A stretch of 64,000 nucleotides of DNA from an uncultured Lachnospira sp. (lineage in GTDB: Bacteria; Bacillota; Clostridia; Lachnospirales; Lachnospiraceae), in contig CAJUBU010000011.1 of assembly GCA_910585095.1 (NCBI GenBank), positions 55,502 to 119,501 on the forward strand. Direction: 5' to 3'. The notes below the pieces were generated by a model. It had not been told where the DNA came from. It worked only from the letters and a program-made list of their open reading frames with translations, and did not search any database. This document shows, piece after piece, positions 15,626 to 24,442 of the stretch. The position numbers and the translations under genes were made by a program. Positions within the stretch are counted from its first letter, which is position 1; the number at the start of each line of letters is the position of its first letter.

Positions 15626-17878
15626 ATGGTAAACTTTGAGCAGTGGAATGGATTTAAAGGCAGACTGTGGAAGCAAGAGATCAATGTTAGAGACTTTATT
15701 CAAAAGAATTATACACCTTTTGATGGTGATGAAAGTTTCTTAGCAGGACCTACAGAAGCTACCAATAAACTTTGGGGAAAACTTCAGGAACTTCAAAAGC
15801 AGGAAAGAGAAAAAGGTGGCGTTCTTGATATGGAAACAGAAGTTGTATCAGGACTTACAGCCTATGGACCTGGATATATAGATGAATCAATGAAAGATTT
15901 GGAGCAAGTAGTTGGTATACAGACAGATAAGCCTCTTAAAAGAGCTTTTATGCCTTATGGTGGTATTAAGATGGCAGAACAGTCATGCGAAAACTATGGC
16001 TATACACCAAGTCCAGAGTTGCATAAGATATTTACAGATTATCATAAAACACATAATCAGGGTGTGTTTGATGCCTATACACCAGAGATGAGAGCAGCTC
16101 GTAAGAGTCATATTATTACAGGTTTGCCAGACACTTATGGTCGTGGTCGAATTGTGGGTGATTACAGAAGGGTTGCCCTTTATGGTATTGATTTTCTTAT
16201 TGAGAAAAAGGAAGAGGATAAAGCAAACTGTGGCATCAATACGATGACAGATGATGTTATCCGCTTAAAAGAAGAAATTGCTGAACAAATCAGAGCATTG
16301 CAGGGTATGAAGAAGATGGCAGAAATATATGGTTATGATATTTCTAAGCCAGCGACAACTGCAAAAGAAGCTGTACAATGGTTATATTTTGGTTATCTTG
16401 CAGCTATTAAGACACAAAATGGTGCAGCGATGTCTGTAGGTCGTGTTTCAACATTCCTTGATATCTATATTGAGAGAGATTTAGAAGCAGGTAAAATTAC
16501 AGAGGAAGAAGCTCAAGAATTAATCGACCATTTTGTTATGAAGTGCAGAATGGTTAAATTTGCAAGAATTACGTCTTATAATGAACTGTTTTCAGGGGAC
16601 CCAACATGGGCTACACTTGAAGTTGCAGGTACAGGTATTGATGGACGTTCAATGGTAACAAAAAATGATTATCGTTTTCTTCATACGTTGGAGAATATGG
16701 GACCTTCACCAGAACCAAATCTTACCGTGCTTTATTCATCAAGACTGCCAGAAAACTTTAAAAAGTATGCAGCAAAGATTTCAGTGGATACATCATCTAT
16801 TCAGTATGAAAATGATGATGTTATGAAGGTAACATGGGGTGATGATTATTCAATTTGCTGTTGTGTATCGGCTACACAGACAGGTAAAGAGATGCAGTTT
16901 TTCGGAGCAAGAGCCAATCTTGCAAAGTGTCTCTTATATGCCATTAACGGCGGTATTGATGTAAAGTCAAGAGTACAGGTCGGACCTCGATATAAGGCAA
17001 TCACATCAGAATATCTTGATTATGATGAAGTGATTGTAAAGTTTGAGGATATGATGGGATGGCTGGCAAATCTTTATGTCAACACATTAAACTTGATTCA
17101 TTATATGCACGATAAATATTACTATGAAGCTGCAGAGATGGCTCTTATTGATACGAATGTTAAGAGAACATTTGCGACAGGTATTGCTGGATTTTCACAT
17201 GTTGTCGATTCATTATCCGCTATCAAATATGCAAAGGTTAAAGTAATTCGTGATGAGGACGGAATTGCTGTTGATTTTGAGACAGAAGGCGATTTCCCAA
17301 GATATGGAAATGATGATGACAGAGCCGATGATATTGCTGTATGGCTGCTTGGCACATTCTTAAGCAAAATTAAGAAAAGACACACATACAGAAATTCCGA
17401 GCCTACAACATCAATTCTTACAATTACTTCAAACGTGGTTTATGGTAAGTTTACAGGCACTATGCCAGATGGACGTAAAGCAGGCACACCTCTTGCGCCA
17501 GGTGCAAACCCAAGTTATGGTGCAGAGCAAAATGGACTTTTGGCATCGCTTAATTCTCTTACAAAACTTCCATATGAATGGGCATTAGATGGTATTTCTA
17601 ATACACAGACAATGAACCCAGAAGCATTGGGACATAATGATGAGGAGAGAGTGAAAAATCTGGTTAATGTGTTGGATGGTTATTTTGACCAAGGAGCACA
17701 TCACTTAAATGTGAATGTATTTGGTAAAGATAAGCTTCTTGATGCTATGGAGCATCCAGAAAAGCCAGAATATGCAAACTTTACAATTCGTGTATCAGGA
17801 TATGCAGTTAAGTTTATTGACCTTACAAGAGAGCAGCAAATGGACGTAATCAGCAGAACATTCCATGATAGAATGTAA
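15626..17878 (+). CDS. pflB: Formate C-acetyltransferase (pyruvate formate-lyase)
   Basis: This 750-residue glycyl-radical enzyme converts pyruvate and CoA to acetyl-CoA and formate in anaerobic fermentation. The adjacent catalytic cysteines are in ICCCVSATQ (about 410-420). The glycine-radical loop RVSGYAVKF lies about 30 residues from the C-terminus, the normal position. Length equals the family standard. AAGGAGG (15607-15613) precedes the ATG with a rather long 12-base spacing. The activating enzyme pflA, often adjacent, does not follow here; the next gene downstream is an unrelated secreted protein after a long hairpin. Expression is probably controlled by the tandem operator upstream. 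Confidence 0.97.
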   Translation: MVNFEQWNGFKGRLWKQEINVRDFIQKNYTPFDGDESFLAGPTEATNKLWGKLQELQKQEREKGGVLDMETEVVSGLTAYGPGYIDESMKDLEQVVGIQTDKPLKRAFMPYGGIKMAEQSCENYGYTPSPELHKIFTDYHKTHNQGVFDAYTPEMRAARKSHIITGLPDTYGRGRIVGDYRRVALYGIDFLIEKKEEDKANCGINTMTDDVIRLKEEIAEQIRALQGMKKMAEIYGYDISKPATTAKEAVQWLYFGYLAAIKTQNGAAMSVGRVSTFLDIYIERDLEAGKITEEEAQELIDHFVMKCRMVKFARITSYNELFSGDPTWATLEVAGTGIDGRSMVTKNDYRFLHTLENMGPSPEPNLTVLYSSRLPENFKKYAAKISVDTSSIQYENDDVMKVTWGDDYSICCCVSATQTGKEMQFFGARANLAKCLLYAINGGIDVKSRVQVGPRYKAITSEYLDYDEVIVKFEDMMGWLANLYVNTLNLIHYMHDKYYYEAAEMALIDTNVKRTFATGIAGFSHVVDSLSAIKYAKVKVIRDEDGIAVDFETEGDFPRYGNDDDRADDIAVWLLGTFLSKIKKRHTYRNSEPTTSILTITSNVVYGKFTGTMPDGRKAGTPLAPGANPSYGAEQNGLLASLNSLTKLPYEWALDGISNTQTMNPEALGHNDEERVKNLVNVLDGYFDQGAHHLNVNVFGKDKLLDAMEHPEKPEYANFTIRVSGYAVKFIDLTREQQMDVISRTFHDRM

Positions 17879-17990
17879 TTATATTTTCTAATTTTATCAG
17901 AAAAGTGGTAATAAGGTTATAAGCAAATAAAAAAGCGAATTATAAATATTTATTTGATAATATAATAGTAAGCTTGTAAAAATTTAAAGA

Positions 17991-18090
17991 AACTGTTGCA
18001 AAAGAATTTTCAACACCTAGTATAGTTATTATTTGTTTAAATAATTGCTGTACTGGGTGTGAAATTTCTATTTTGTGACAGTTTTTTTTA
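17991..18090 (+). terminator. Very long hairpin terminator after pflB
   Basis: AACTGT at 17991 closes with ACAGTT around 18078-18083, followed by a T-run. The inner arm CACCTAGTATAGTTATTATTT pairs with the mirror arm ending GTACTGGGTG, with C-to-T differences that leave G-U pairs, about 90 nt overall. It is much longer than a normal intrinsic terminator. Confidence 0.65.
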
Positions 18091-18187
18091 TGTATAGCGA
18101 TATATAGTGAAATATAAAAAAATATTAAATTGTTTTGCATTTTCATTAACAGATAGTTATACAGATGACATATTAGTTTTGATTTAA

Positions 18188-18216
18188 TTGACAATATATA
18201 ACATTTATGATATTTT
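18188..18216 (+). promoter_or_regulatory. Probable promoter of the secreted-protein/ABC cluster
   Basis: TTGACA (18188-18193), 17 bases, TATTTT (18211-18216), about 95 bases before the start codon at 18312. The intervening leader contains a fragment of repeat family A (GTAGCTTGCTGTGGATATTTGATT near 18251, written in two parts: GTAGCTTGCTG and TGGATATTTGATT). Confidence 0.45.
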
Positions 18217-18311
18217 TATAAAATAATAAGTAATTGTAAATGAGATAAATTGTAGCTTGCTGTGGATATTTGATTTACAATTACTAAAAATAATACATAA
18301 AGGAGGAAACA

Positions 18312-18752
18312 ATGAAATTAAAAGAATTATTCAAAGACATTCTTATATTATCATGTGTATTGATGTTTTTGTATTCAATGAAAAATGTTGTAGTAGCTTC
18401 AGCAGCACAAGGACCATCATATGATTTTAGCTTAGCTTTTGGAAGTTCCATTTCTTTGCGTGATGTAAAAAAACAAGAAAAAACTTCAGCAGATGCATGT
18501 GCAATGAAATGTACATGGGCAGAATTTGAAGGTACTCATTATTATGCCTATGCCTGCAATTATGATGGCAACTATTCATTAAATGTAGAAACATTTTATG
18601 AAGGTACATGGAAACTTCTTAATAACATAATATATGAGAATGGATTTAGGGAAGCAATGATTACAGCTTATGTAGATGGAACTTGTGGCGTTTCAGATGA
18701 GTATGGCGCGTGTTTTTCAGGCTATTGGTATCCAGATAGCGGATATTATTAA
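18312..18752 (+). CDS. Small secreted protein, possibly DUF2712-like, heading an ABC transporter cluster
   Basis: This 146-residue protein has a signal peptide (cleavage likely after ASAA near residue 34). The mature part is aromatic, with four Cys near AMKCTW, AYACNY, GTCGV and YGACFSG, and ends SGYWYPDSGYY. The size, the leading position before ABC genes and the GYW-type tail recall the DUF2712 family of secreted proteins linked to bacteriocin-type transporters, but I am not certain of that match. AAAGGAGG precedes the ATG. It could be an exported peptide, a lure for the sensor, or a bacteriocin. It is bracketed by two long hairpins, the downstream one just after the stop. Confidence 0.55.
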   Translation: MKLKELFKDILILSCVLMFLYSMKNVVVASAAQGPSYDFSLAFGSSISLRDVKKQEKTSADACAMKCTWAEFEGTHYYAYACNYDGNYSLNVETFYEGTWKLLNNIIYENGFREAMITAYVDGTCGVSDEYGACFSGYWYPDSGYY

Positions 18753-18758
18753 AAAGTA

Positions 18759-18917
18759 CAGACTGTTATATTATATTTTAAGTGTTAAGGCTGTTACATG
18801 AAAGAAAAAATATATAAGATTTTGTTTAATGTTGTATTTAATATATTGTATCAAATTTTCTTAATGTAATAGACTTCCATTTATTTTGTTTAGTATGACA
18901 GTCTTTTTTTGAGGTAT
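18759..18917 (+). terminator. Long structured hairpin ending in a T-run
   Basis: GACTGTTATA (near 18761) pairs with TATGACAGTC followed by seven T (ending near 18911). An inner stem pairs GTTACATGAAAGAAAA with the arm ending TTAATGTAAT. It lies between the secreted-protein gene and the lipoprotein gene, so it may make the first gene's transcript much more abundant than the rest. Its closing stem and T-run resemble the hairpin at 17991-18090. Confidence 0.5.
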
Positions 18918-18920
18918 AAA

Positions 18921-19766
18921 ATGAAATATATAAAAAAGGTAATCTTCCTAATTTGTATAATGGCAATATTTATTTTAGAAGCCTGTTCTTCAAAAGGAAT
19001 GGACGATGCCTATTCTATTAGGGAACAGTATGATGGAGGCGGAAAGACAAAAGTAAATATAGAAGAAAATATTTCATCTAAAGAGAGTACTTTATCTAAA
19101 GAAAATATGCCAGCAGTGCCAAAAAGGTCATCGTTTAAGGTCAACTTAAATGGTGCAAAAGTGATTGAACCAACGGATACGATGAAATATGGAACAATAT
19201 CCCTGCAAGTTTTAGATTTTGAACGGGGAGACAGCATCTATGATGTAACAAAAGTTTTAGGTGAAGAACAATCTAGTGAATTTATACAATATATATTTAA
19301 TAAAGGTAAACGAATTCAAGAGAATGGCAGATTTAGCAGTATGGATTCTGCCGACCAATGCAAACTATATTTTTTAAAAGTTAGGATTACTAATCAATCA
19401 GATAATGAAGCTATATTATGTATAAACTCTATATTTTATGGAATTACACAAGATAAAGATGTACGTAAAATTGCAAGCGTTTTGTATGACTTTTATGGAG
19501 AACATTACCAAAAAAATAATTTTTCCAATGGAGATGAATATATGCAGTTTATGCCAAAGGAAAGTAAAGAAACAATATTAGTGCTTGGTATGTATGATGC
19601 AGAAAATTATGATAGTTACTATAATCCAGATACAAGTTCTTATACAACCTTATATCTTTCTTCAACATCATTAGATGAACATGAAGGCGGCGGTGGTTTC
19701 GACCTTCCAGCAGGCTCAACATTAATGAAATTAATGGAAGATGGAAAGGTGTTATTACATGAGTAA
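18921..19766 (+). CDS. Lipoprotein of unknown function (ABC-cluster associated)
   Basis: This 281-residue protein starts at ATG 18921 behind GAGG, with a lipoprotein signal (ILEAC, Cys near residue 22). A polar linker rich in S, K and E follows (25-65), then a beta-rich domain resembling DUF4352/DUF5027-type immunoglobulin-like lipoprotein domains, with YFLKVRITNQSDNEAI as the characteristic conserved strand and turn. The C-terminus has GGGG followed by FDLPAGSTLM. The 3' end overlaps the next permease gene by 8 bases. It is probably an extracytoplasmic accessory or immunity component of the transporter encoded downstream. Confidence 0.6.
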   Translation: MKYIKKVIFLICIMAIFILEACSSKGMDDAYSIREQYDGGGKTKVNIEENISSKESTLSKENMPAVPKRSSFKVNLNGAKVIEPTDTMKYGTISLQVLDFERGDSIYDVTKVLGEEQSSEFIQYIFNKGKRIQENGRFSSMDSADQCKLYFLKVRITNQSDNEAILCINSIFYGITQDKDVRKIASVLYDFYGEHYQKNNFSNGDEYMQFMPKESKETILVLGMYDAENYDSYYNPDTSSYTTLYLSSTSLDEHEGGGGFDLPAGSTLMKLMEDGKVLLHE

Positions 19767-20589
19767 AATGATAAAGATGGAATTTGAGCGGGCATTTCGC
19801 AGCAAAACAATGACAATTTCCCTTCTTGTGGGATTAGCAATTGTATTGGTTCAGTATTTTTTTGTTTCATTTCCATATAGAAATGATATTTTAACTTATT
19901 ATTCAGGAAGTGTAGGTACATATCCTATTTCTGCATTTAAATTGTGGATAGAGCTGGATTCGGTTCATCCTTATTTATCCATTTATTTGACATTATTTCC
20001 ATTTTTAGCTGTTCTACCATATGGATTATCATATTTTTTTGATTTAAAGAGCGGATATGTCAAAGAAATTTATGCGAGAATAGACAGAAAAGCATATCTG
20101 TGGGCAAAATTTTTAGCTGTTTTTGTATCTGGAGGTGTTGTGGTGCTGCTTCCTGTGTTATTAAATCTCTTTTTACATTTAATGACCTTTCCAGCATTGA
20201 ATCCTATTGCTACAAGTGGTTTTTATTTATGTGCGGTTCAATTGTATGCAGATATCTATTATACAAATCCAGTTTTATTTTTTGCTATTTATATGGTGAT
20301 GTATTTTATTTATGGCGGTGCGTTTGCCTGTGTTGGACTGGCAGTAAGCAAACTATTTGACTATTCTTTTTTTGTGTTGATTTCACCATTTGTTATTTAT
20401 TATGGAATGGGAATACTCTCGCCTTATCTTAAAAATTCATATGTGAAGACCACGAATCCTGTATATTTGCTTATGATGGGACAGCCCGGAGGAGTGACCG
20501 CCTTATCTTTTTATGGAACGCCTATTTTTATATTGGCAGTTGTGCTGATTGTTTATTTTTGGAGGAGCAAACATTATGATATTCTCTAA
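19759..20589 (+). CDS. ABC-2 type permease, first of three
   Basis: A 276-residue integral membrane protein with about six hydrophobic segments and a large external loop after the first (residues about 38-80, SFPYRNDIL...). The start at 19759 overlaps the lipoprotein stop and has AAAGG at 19745-19749. It forms an operon with the next four genes and the ATPase at 22782. The FEFERAF-like N-terminal amphipathic stretch (MIKMEFERAFRSK) is typical for ABC-2 permeases. Substrate unknown; with the lipoprotein and the Bce module nearby, export of or protection from a peptide is the best guess. Confidence 0.65.
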   Translation: MSKMIKMEFERAFRSKTMTISLLVGLAIVLVQYFFVSFPYRNDILTYYSGSVGTYPISAFKLWIELDSVHPYLSIYLTLFPFLAVLPYGLSYFFDLKSGYVKEIYARIDRKAYLWAKFLAVFVSGGVVVLLPVLLNLFLHLMTFPALNPIATSGFYLCAVQLYADIYYTNPVLFFAIYMVMYFIYGGAFACVGLAVSKLFDYSFFVLISPFVIYYGMGILSPYLKNSYVKTTNPVYLLMMGQPGGVTALSFYGTPIFILAVVLIVYFWRSKHYDIL

Positions 20590-21139
20590 AAAAGTAAATT
20601 GTATTGTATATGGATTATTGAGCTTATTTTTTATTATTGGTATTATTTTAATAGTAAGAATTAATATCATGTACCCAAATGCAATTGTTGTTGATAATAA
20701 AGAAACAGGATTTGTAGAGTGGCTTGGCTGTCGTATTGAAGCAGAAAGCGTCAACGTATATTCACCACAAGAATATATCGATACTTTTCCAGAATATGCA
20801 ATGCATTTTGATTATATGATAAATGACCGATATGATGAGGCAAAAGAGGGTGTTGTTGTCTATACCATAAAGGTAACAAATACCAATGATGAAACGATAG
20901 ATTTTAGACCGCATATGCAGGCTTATGCGTGCAGTGAACCTAGTATGTGGTGTAATGGCTTAGCGCCGCTTACTTCAGATACAGTTTTAGAGGCAGGAAA
21001 GACAAAGGAGTATATTGTGGCTTCTTCTTATCAGCCTTCATTAGTTCATAGTAAATATATTGACAGAATGAGAGAAGAGGAGTTTCAATTAATATTTTCT
21101 AATTATCCAGAGAAAATATTGTTGCGGTTTGATAAATGA
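20576..21139 (+). CDS. Membrane-anchored extracytoplasmic protein of the ABC cluster
   Basis: This 187-residue protein starts at ATG 20576 (GGAGG at 20561-20565) and has one N-terminal helix (about 8-30), then an extracytoplasmic beta-rich domain with VVVYTIKVTNTNDETIDF, the same kind of strand as in the upstream lipoprotein, so the two may be distant relatives. It overlaps the preceding gene by 14 bases and the next by 4. Family not recognised with confidence. It may stabilise the transporter or bind its substrate outside the membrane. Confidence 0.55.
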   Translation: MIFSKKVNCIVYGLLSLFFIIGIILIVRINIMYPNAIVVDNKETGFVEWLGCRIEAESVNVYSPQEYIDTFPEYAMHFDYMINDRYDEAKEGVVVYTIKVTNTNDETIDFRPHMQAYACSEPSMWCNGLAPLTSDTVLEAGKTKEYIVASSYQPSLVHSKYIDRMREEEFQLIFSNYPEKILLRFDK

Positions 21140-21879
21140 AATTGATTACATATAAAGATATAAAAACCATTATCTTATATATAGGTTTAGTAATTATCAT
21201 TAGTTTATTTTATATTCAGCTATGTGTTGGAAAATACAGTGATGTCGCTTACTGTATTTATGATGTTATGTGCTTTGTGGAGCATAATACAAAAGCAGTA
21301 TTGATACCTTGCTTTCTTATTATGTTATTTTATTTGAATCGCGATTATTTTCGTATCAGTTATATGGTACGATATAAAAACATTGTAAAGTGGCAGAAAT
21401 TTTTAATAGCAAGACAATGTATTCTCTCATTCATAATAGCCATTGTGCAGACCATTGTTGTTTTTATTGCTGGTATATATCGCTCTCAAATGGGCTGTAC
21501 ATGGGAACGATATGACGGCAATCCATATAAATGGACAAAATTAGTCACACATTCCAATATTGCAGACAGTATGTTGCCAATTTTATTTTTTTTAAGTGTA
21601 TTTATGACAATGTTTGTTACAGGAATAATATTTATTGTTGTATGGTCTATTACAGAACTGCCAGTAGCAGGATATGTTTTTTTAGCCAGTTTGGCAATTG
21701 TTGAACATAGCAGTCGAGTTTGTATATTTTATCAAGTTATTGATATGGACCCGATTTATATATATTTGAATGGATTTGAGATATACCGATATACATTATA
21801 TCCATTTATTATAGGAATTACAGTTATCATTACAGGAATGTTTATTTTAAAAAGGAAAAACTTTTATAGGTTTTATTAG
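21136..21879 (+). CDS. ABC transporter-associated membrane protein, second permease
   Basis: A 247-residue protein with six hydrophobic segments. The start overlaps the upstream stop (ATGA). A cytosolic Arg/Lys-rich loop (SYMVRYKNIVKWQKF) follows helix 2, as in permeases that couple to an ATPase. It resembles DUF2705-type permeases of bacteriocin-associated transporters in layout, but this is a weak assignment. The next gene starts one base after its stop, so the genes are translated as a block. Confidence 0.55.
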   Translation: MKLITYKDIKTIILYIGLVIIISLFYIQLCVGKYSDVAYCIYDVMCFVEHNTKAVLIPCFLIMLFYLNRDYFRISYMVRYKNIVKWQKFLIARQCILSFIIAIVQTIVVFIAGIYRSQMGCTWERYDGNPYKWTKLVTHSNIADSMLPILFFLSVFMTMFVTGIIFIVVWSITELPVAGYVFLASLAIVEHSSRVCIFYQVIDMDPIYIYLNGFEIYRYTLYPFIIGITVIITGMFILKRKNFYRFY

Positions 21880-21880
21880 T

Positions 21881-22729
21881 ATGATAAGAAGAATATTAAA
21901 AAATGATTTATTGCAGGGGATTCAGGAACGAAAAATATTATGTGCAGTTATAGTTTTTATATCAATAACAATGACATTTTTGTATTTACTTCATATTAAT
22001 AAATACTTTTTAAAAAATGAAAATGTATTAGAAATAACAATTGTCGATGTTATTCTTTATTTATTTAAAGGAATGAAAAAATATATACCATCTGAAAAAA
22101 ATCCATTTATAATAGATTGGCAGTATATGTTGTGGAATATATTATTATCTATTTTAATTGGTCAGTATGCTTCCAAGATAGGTCGTGATAATGATTTATT
22201 GGTGTTAGTAAAAAGCAAAAGTAAGGGCAGATGGTATTTTAGTAAAATATGGTGGTGTCTGATAACGATTTTATTTTACTTTTTCCTTATTTTTTTAGGA
22301 ATGATTATAGGTATGGTGCTAGGTGGTATATTTTTTTCAAATATACATATTAAATTTGATATAACATATAATCAATCGCTCTATCAATCAATGTATGCTA
22401 ATACATACAGTGCATATGTATTATTAGCCCGATTTTTTGTGTTGAATGTGTTATCCTATATTTGTATATATGTACCTCAAATGATAATTACCCTTTTTAC
22501 CAACACTTTTTTAGGATATGTATATATTGTAAGTGTTTTGACAATATCTGCATTTTATGCAAATTGGTATTTGATAGGTAATTATCAAATGCTTTATCGC
22601 TATGAAGAATTGTATTTATTAAATCAAAATTTTATATGGAGTATTATTTTAGCAATTTTAGTTATTTTTATTGTATGTATAACAGGAAGAGTTCTGATTG
22701 AAAAAATGGATTTATTAAAAAGAAAATAA
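21881..22729 (+). CDS. ABC transporter-associated membrane protein, third permease
   Basis: A 282-residue protein with about six helices. The cytosolic stretch LLVLVKSKSKGRWYFSKIWW corresponds in position to the VRYKN segment of the previous protein, so the second and third permeases are probably paralogues that form a heterodimer around the shared ATPase. No catalytic motif. Codon use and AT content match neighbours. Substrate unknown. Confidence 0.55.
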   Translation: MIRRILKNDLLQGIQERKILCAVIVFISITMTFLYLLHINKYFLKNENVLEITIVDVILYLFKGMKKYIPSEKNPFIIDWQYMLWNILLSILIGQYASKIGRDNDLLVLVKSKSKGRWYFSKIWWCLITILFYFFLIFLGMIIGMVLGGIFFSNIHIKFDITYNQSLYQSMYANTYSAYVLLARFFVLNVLSYICIYVPQMIITLFTNTFLGYVYIVSVLTISAFYANWYLIGNYQMLYRYEELYLLNQNFIWSIILAILVIFIVCITGRVLIEKMDLLKRK

Positions 22730-22781
22730 AAGATAAAGGGAAAGATTTTTTGCGTAAAATGTCGCAGAAATGGGAATTAAA

Positions 22782-23417
22782 ATGTATATTAATATAGAAA
22801 ATGTAAGTAAAACAATTAAAGGAAGCAAGGTTTTATCGAATATTAATCTTCATTTTGAAGGTGGCAAAATATATGGATTAAAAGGTAAAAATGGTTCAGG
22901 TAAAACTATGTTAATGAGAGCAATCAGTGGTCTTATTCATACAGAAGGTGTGATTGATATGAATGGACAAATACTTGGAAAAGATATATCCTTTCCGCCA
23001 AGTATTGGCTTGCTGATAGAAAATCCATCTTTTATTAACAGTTATACAGGATTTAAAAATTTAAAGGTATTAGCTTCTATTCAAAATAAAATTAATGATG
23101 ATACCATTCGAGCAGTGTTATCTGATATAGGATTAGATGCCAATGATAAAAGAACCTATAAAAAATATTCACTTGGAATGAAGCAAAGGCTTGGCATAGC
23201 TGCATCAGTGATGGAAGAACCAGATTTAGTGATATTAGATGAGCCTATCAATGCACTTGATGAGTCTGGAGCAAAACAGGTAAGAGAAATTTTAGCAAAA
23301 CAAAAAGAAAGAGGAGCTATATGTATTATTGCCTGCCATGATACAGGAGAATTGCAATATTTGTCGGATGAAATTATTGAAATTTCAGAGGGGAAAATAG
23401 TAGAGAAAACGTCATAA
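22782..23417 (+). CDS. ABC transporter ATP-binding protein of the three-permease cluster
   Basis: A 211-residue nucleotide-binding domain: Walker A GKNGSGKTM near residue 37, signature YSLGMKQRLG near residue 132, Walker B LVILDEPINALD and switch His in ACHDTGEL. It is short, lacking a C-terminal extension, like ATPases of lantibiotic-immunity and small bacteriocin transporters. I place the start at 22782 (MYINIENV); an in-frame ATG lies 12 bases upstream at 22770. A very long terminator hairpin follows the gene, closing the cluster that begins at 18312. Confidence 0.85.
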   Translation: MYINIENVSKTIKGSKVLSNINLHFEGGKIYGLKGKNGSGKTMLMRAISGLIHTEGVIDMNGQILGKDISFPPSIGLLIENPSFINSYTGFKNLKVLASIQNKINDDTIRAVLSDIGLDANDKRTYKKYSLGMKQRLGIAASVMEEPDLVILDEPINALDESGAKQVREILAKQKERGAICIIACHDTGELQYLSDEIIEISEGKIVEKTS

Positions 23418-23477
23418 TATTTTAACTTCATTAAGTGGCTTTGTTTTAAATAACATATAAATACAAAATAAAATATT

Positions 23478-23555
23478 ATCCTATTACTGATTATAACAAA
23501 GAACAACTCGCAAAATAAGTTGGTCTTTGTTATAATCAGTAATAGGATTTTTTAT
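23478..23555 (+). terminator. Terminator with 30-base arms
   Basis: Left arm 23478-23507 and right arm 23519-23548 are complementary except for one position, with an 11-base loop, followed by TTTTTT. It separates the ABC cluster from the Bce regulator gene. Arms this long are unusual for an intrinsic terminator. Confidence 0.8.
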
Positions 23556-23619
23556 GCAGAATATTTATTACAGAATGTTTATTAAATAGGTAGATTTATA
23601 GAAAGGCATGGATATTAAA

Positions 23620-24291
23620 ATGTATAAAATATTAATAGTGGAAGATGACCATTCCATTGCAGAATTGATGAAAATGCAGATAGAATCATGGGGAAATCAA
23701 GTTCAATTAATTGAGAATTTTCAAAATGTTCTAAAAGAGTTTATTGCATTTGACCCACATATGGTGTTATTGGACATTATGTTGCCTTTTTACAATGGAT
23801 ATCATTGGTGTGATGAGATTAGGAAAATTTCTAAAGTACCTATTGTGTTTATTTCATCTGCTTCGGATAATATGAATATTATTATGGCAATGAATATGGG
23901 TGGTGATGATTTTATACCAAAGCCAGTAGACTTAAATGTAATGATAGCAAAGATTCAAGCTGTGTTAAGACGTACTTATGATATGGCAGGACAAGTTCCA
24001 GTATTAGAAAATAAAGGGGCTATTTTAAATTTAAATGACACCAGTTTGACCTATAAAGATTATCATATGGAATTGACAAAAAATGAATTTAAGATATTAC
24101 AAACATTGATGGAAAACAAAGGAAAAATTGTAAGTCGTGATACGTTGATGACAAGATTGTGGCAGATGGATTCGTATATTGAAGAAAATACGTTGACAGT
24201 TAATGTTGGCAGGCTTCGGAAAAAATTAGAAGAAATTGGCTTAAAAGATTTTATAACTACAAAAGTGGGAAGTGGATATATTATAGAATAA
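23620..24291 (+). CDS. OmpR/PhoB-type response regulator (BceR-like)
   Basis: This 223-residue regulator has a receiver domain (ILIVEDDHS, phosphoacceptor in VLLDIMLPF near residue 51, FISSAS, PKPVD) and a winged-helix DNA-binding domain (LTKNEFKILQTLMENKGKIVSRD, then VNVGRLRKKLEEIG). It is followed by a short-loop histidine kinase and a BceAB transporter, so it is a BceR-type sensor of peptide antibiotics. The start MYKILIVEDD at 23620 fits better than the in-frame ATG 23608, which lies one base after the AAAGG. A probable target site is at 25444-25481. Confidence 0.85.
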   Translation: MYKILIVEDDHSIAELMKMQIESWGNQVQLIENFQNVLKEFIAFDPHMVLLDIMLPFYNGYHWCDEIRKISKVPIVFISSASDNMNIIMAMNMGGDDFIPKPVDLNVMIAKIQAVLRRTYDMAGQVPVLENKGAILNLNDTSLTYKDYHMELTKNEFKILQTLMENKGKIVSRDTLMTRLWQMDSYIEENTLTVNVGRLRKKLEEIGLKDFITTKVGSGYIIE

Positions 24292-24325
24292 AAAAGTAAA
24301 TTAATTTATAAATAAGAATAAGAGA

Positions 24326-24420
24326 AGTCCTCCACTTTAATATTATTGATATATAAGCGGGGATTTATGCGGCGATAAGCTAGGTGGTTTAAGCTAGCAG
24401 TAAAGTAGGTTGTAAATATT
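24326..24420 (+). repeat. Intergenic structured repeat, family E, copy 2
   Basis: CTCCACTT (24330-24337) pairs with AAGCGGGG (24355-24362) through wobble pairs; the tail contains GATAAGCTAGGTGGTTTAAGC, i.e. a second small hairpin GCTAG...AAGCTAGC. It lies between the regulator and kinase genes of one operon. Confidence 0.5.
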
Positions 24421-24442
24421 TATTTAACTAGGAGAAATAAAA

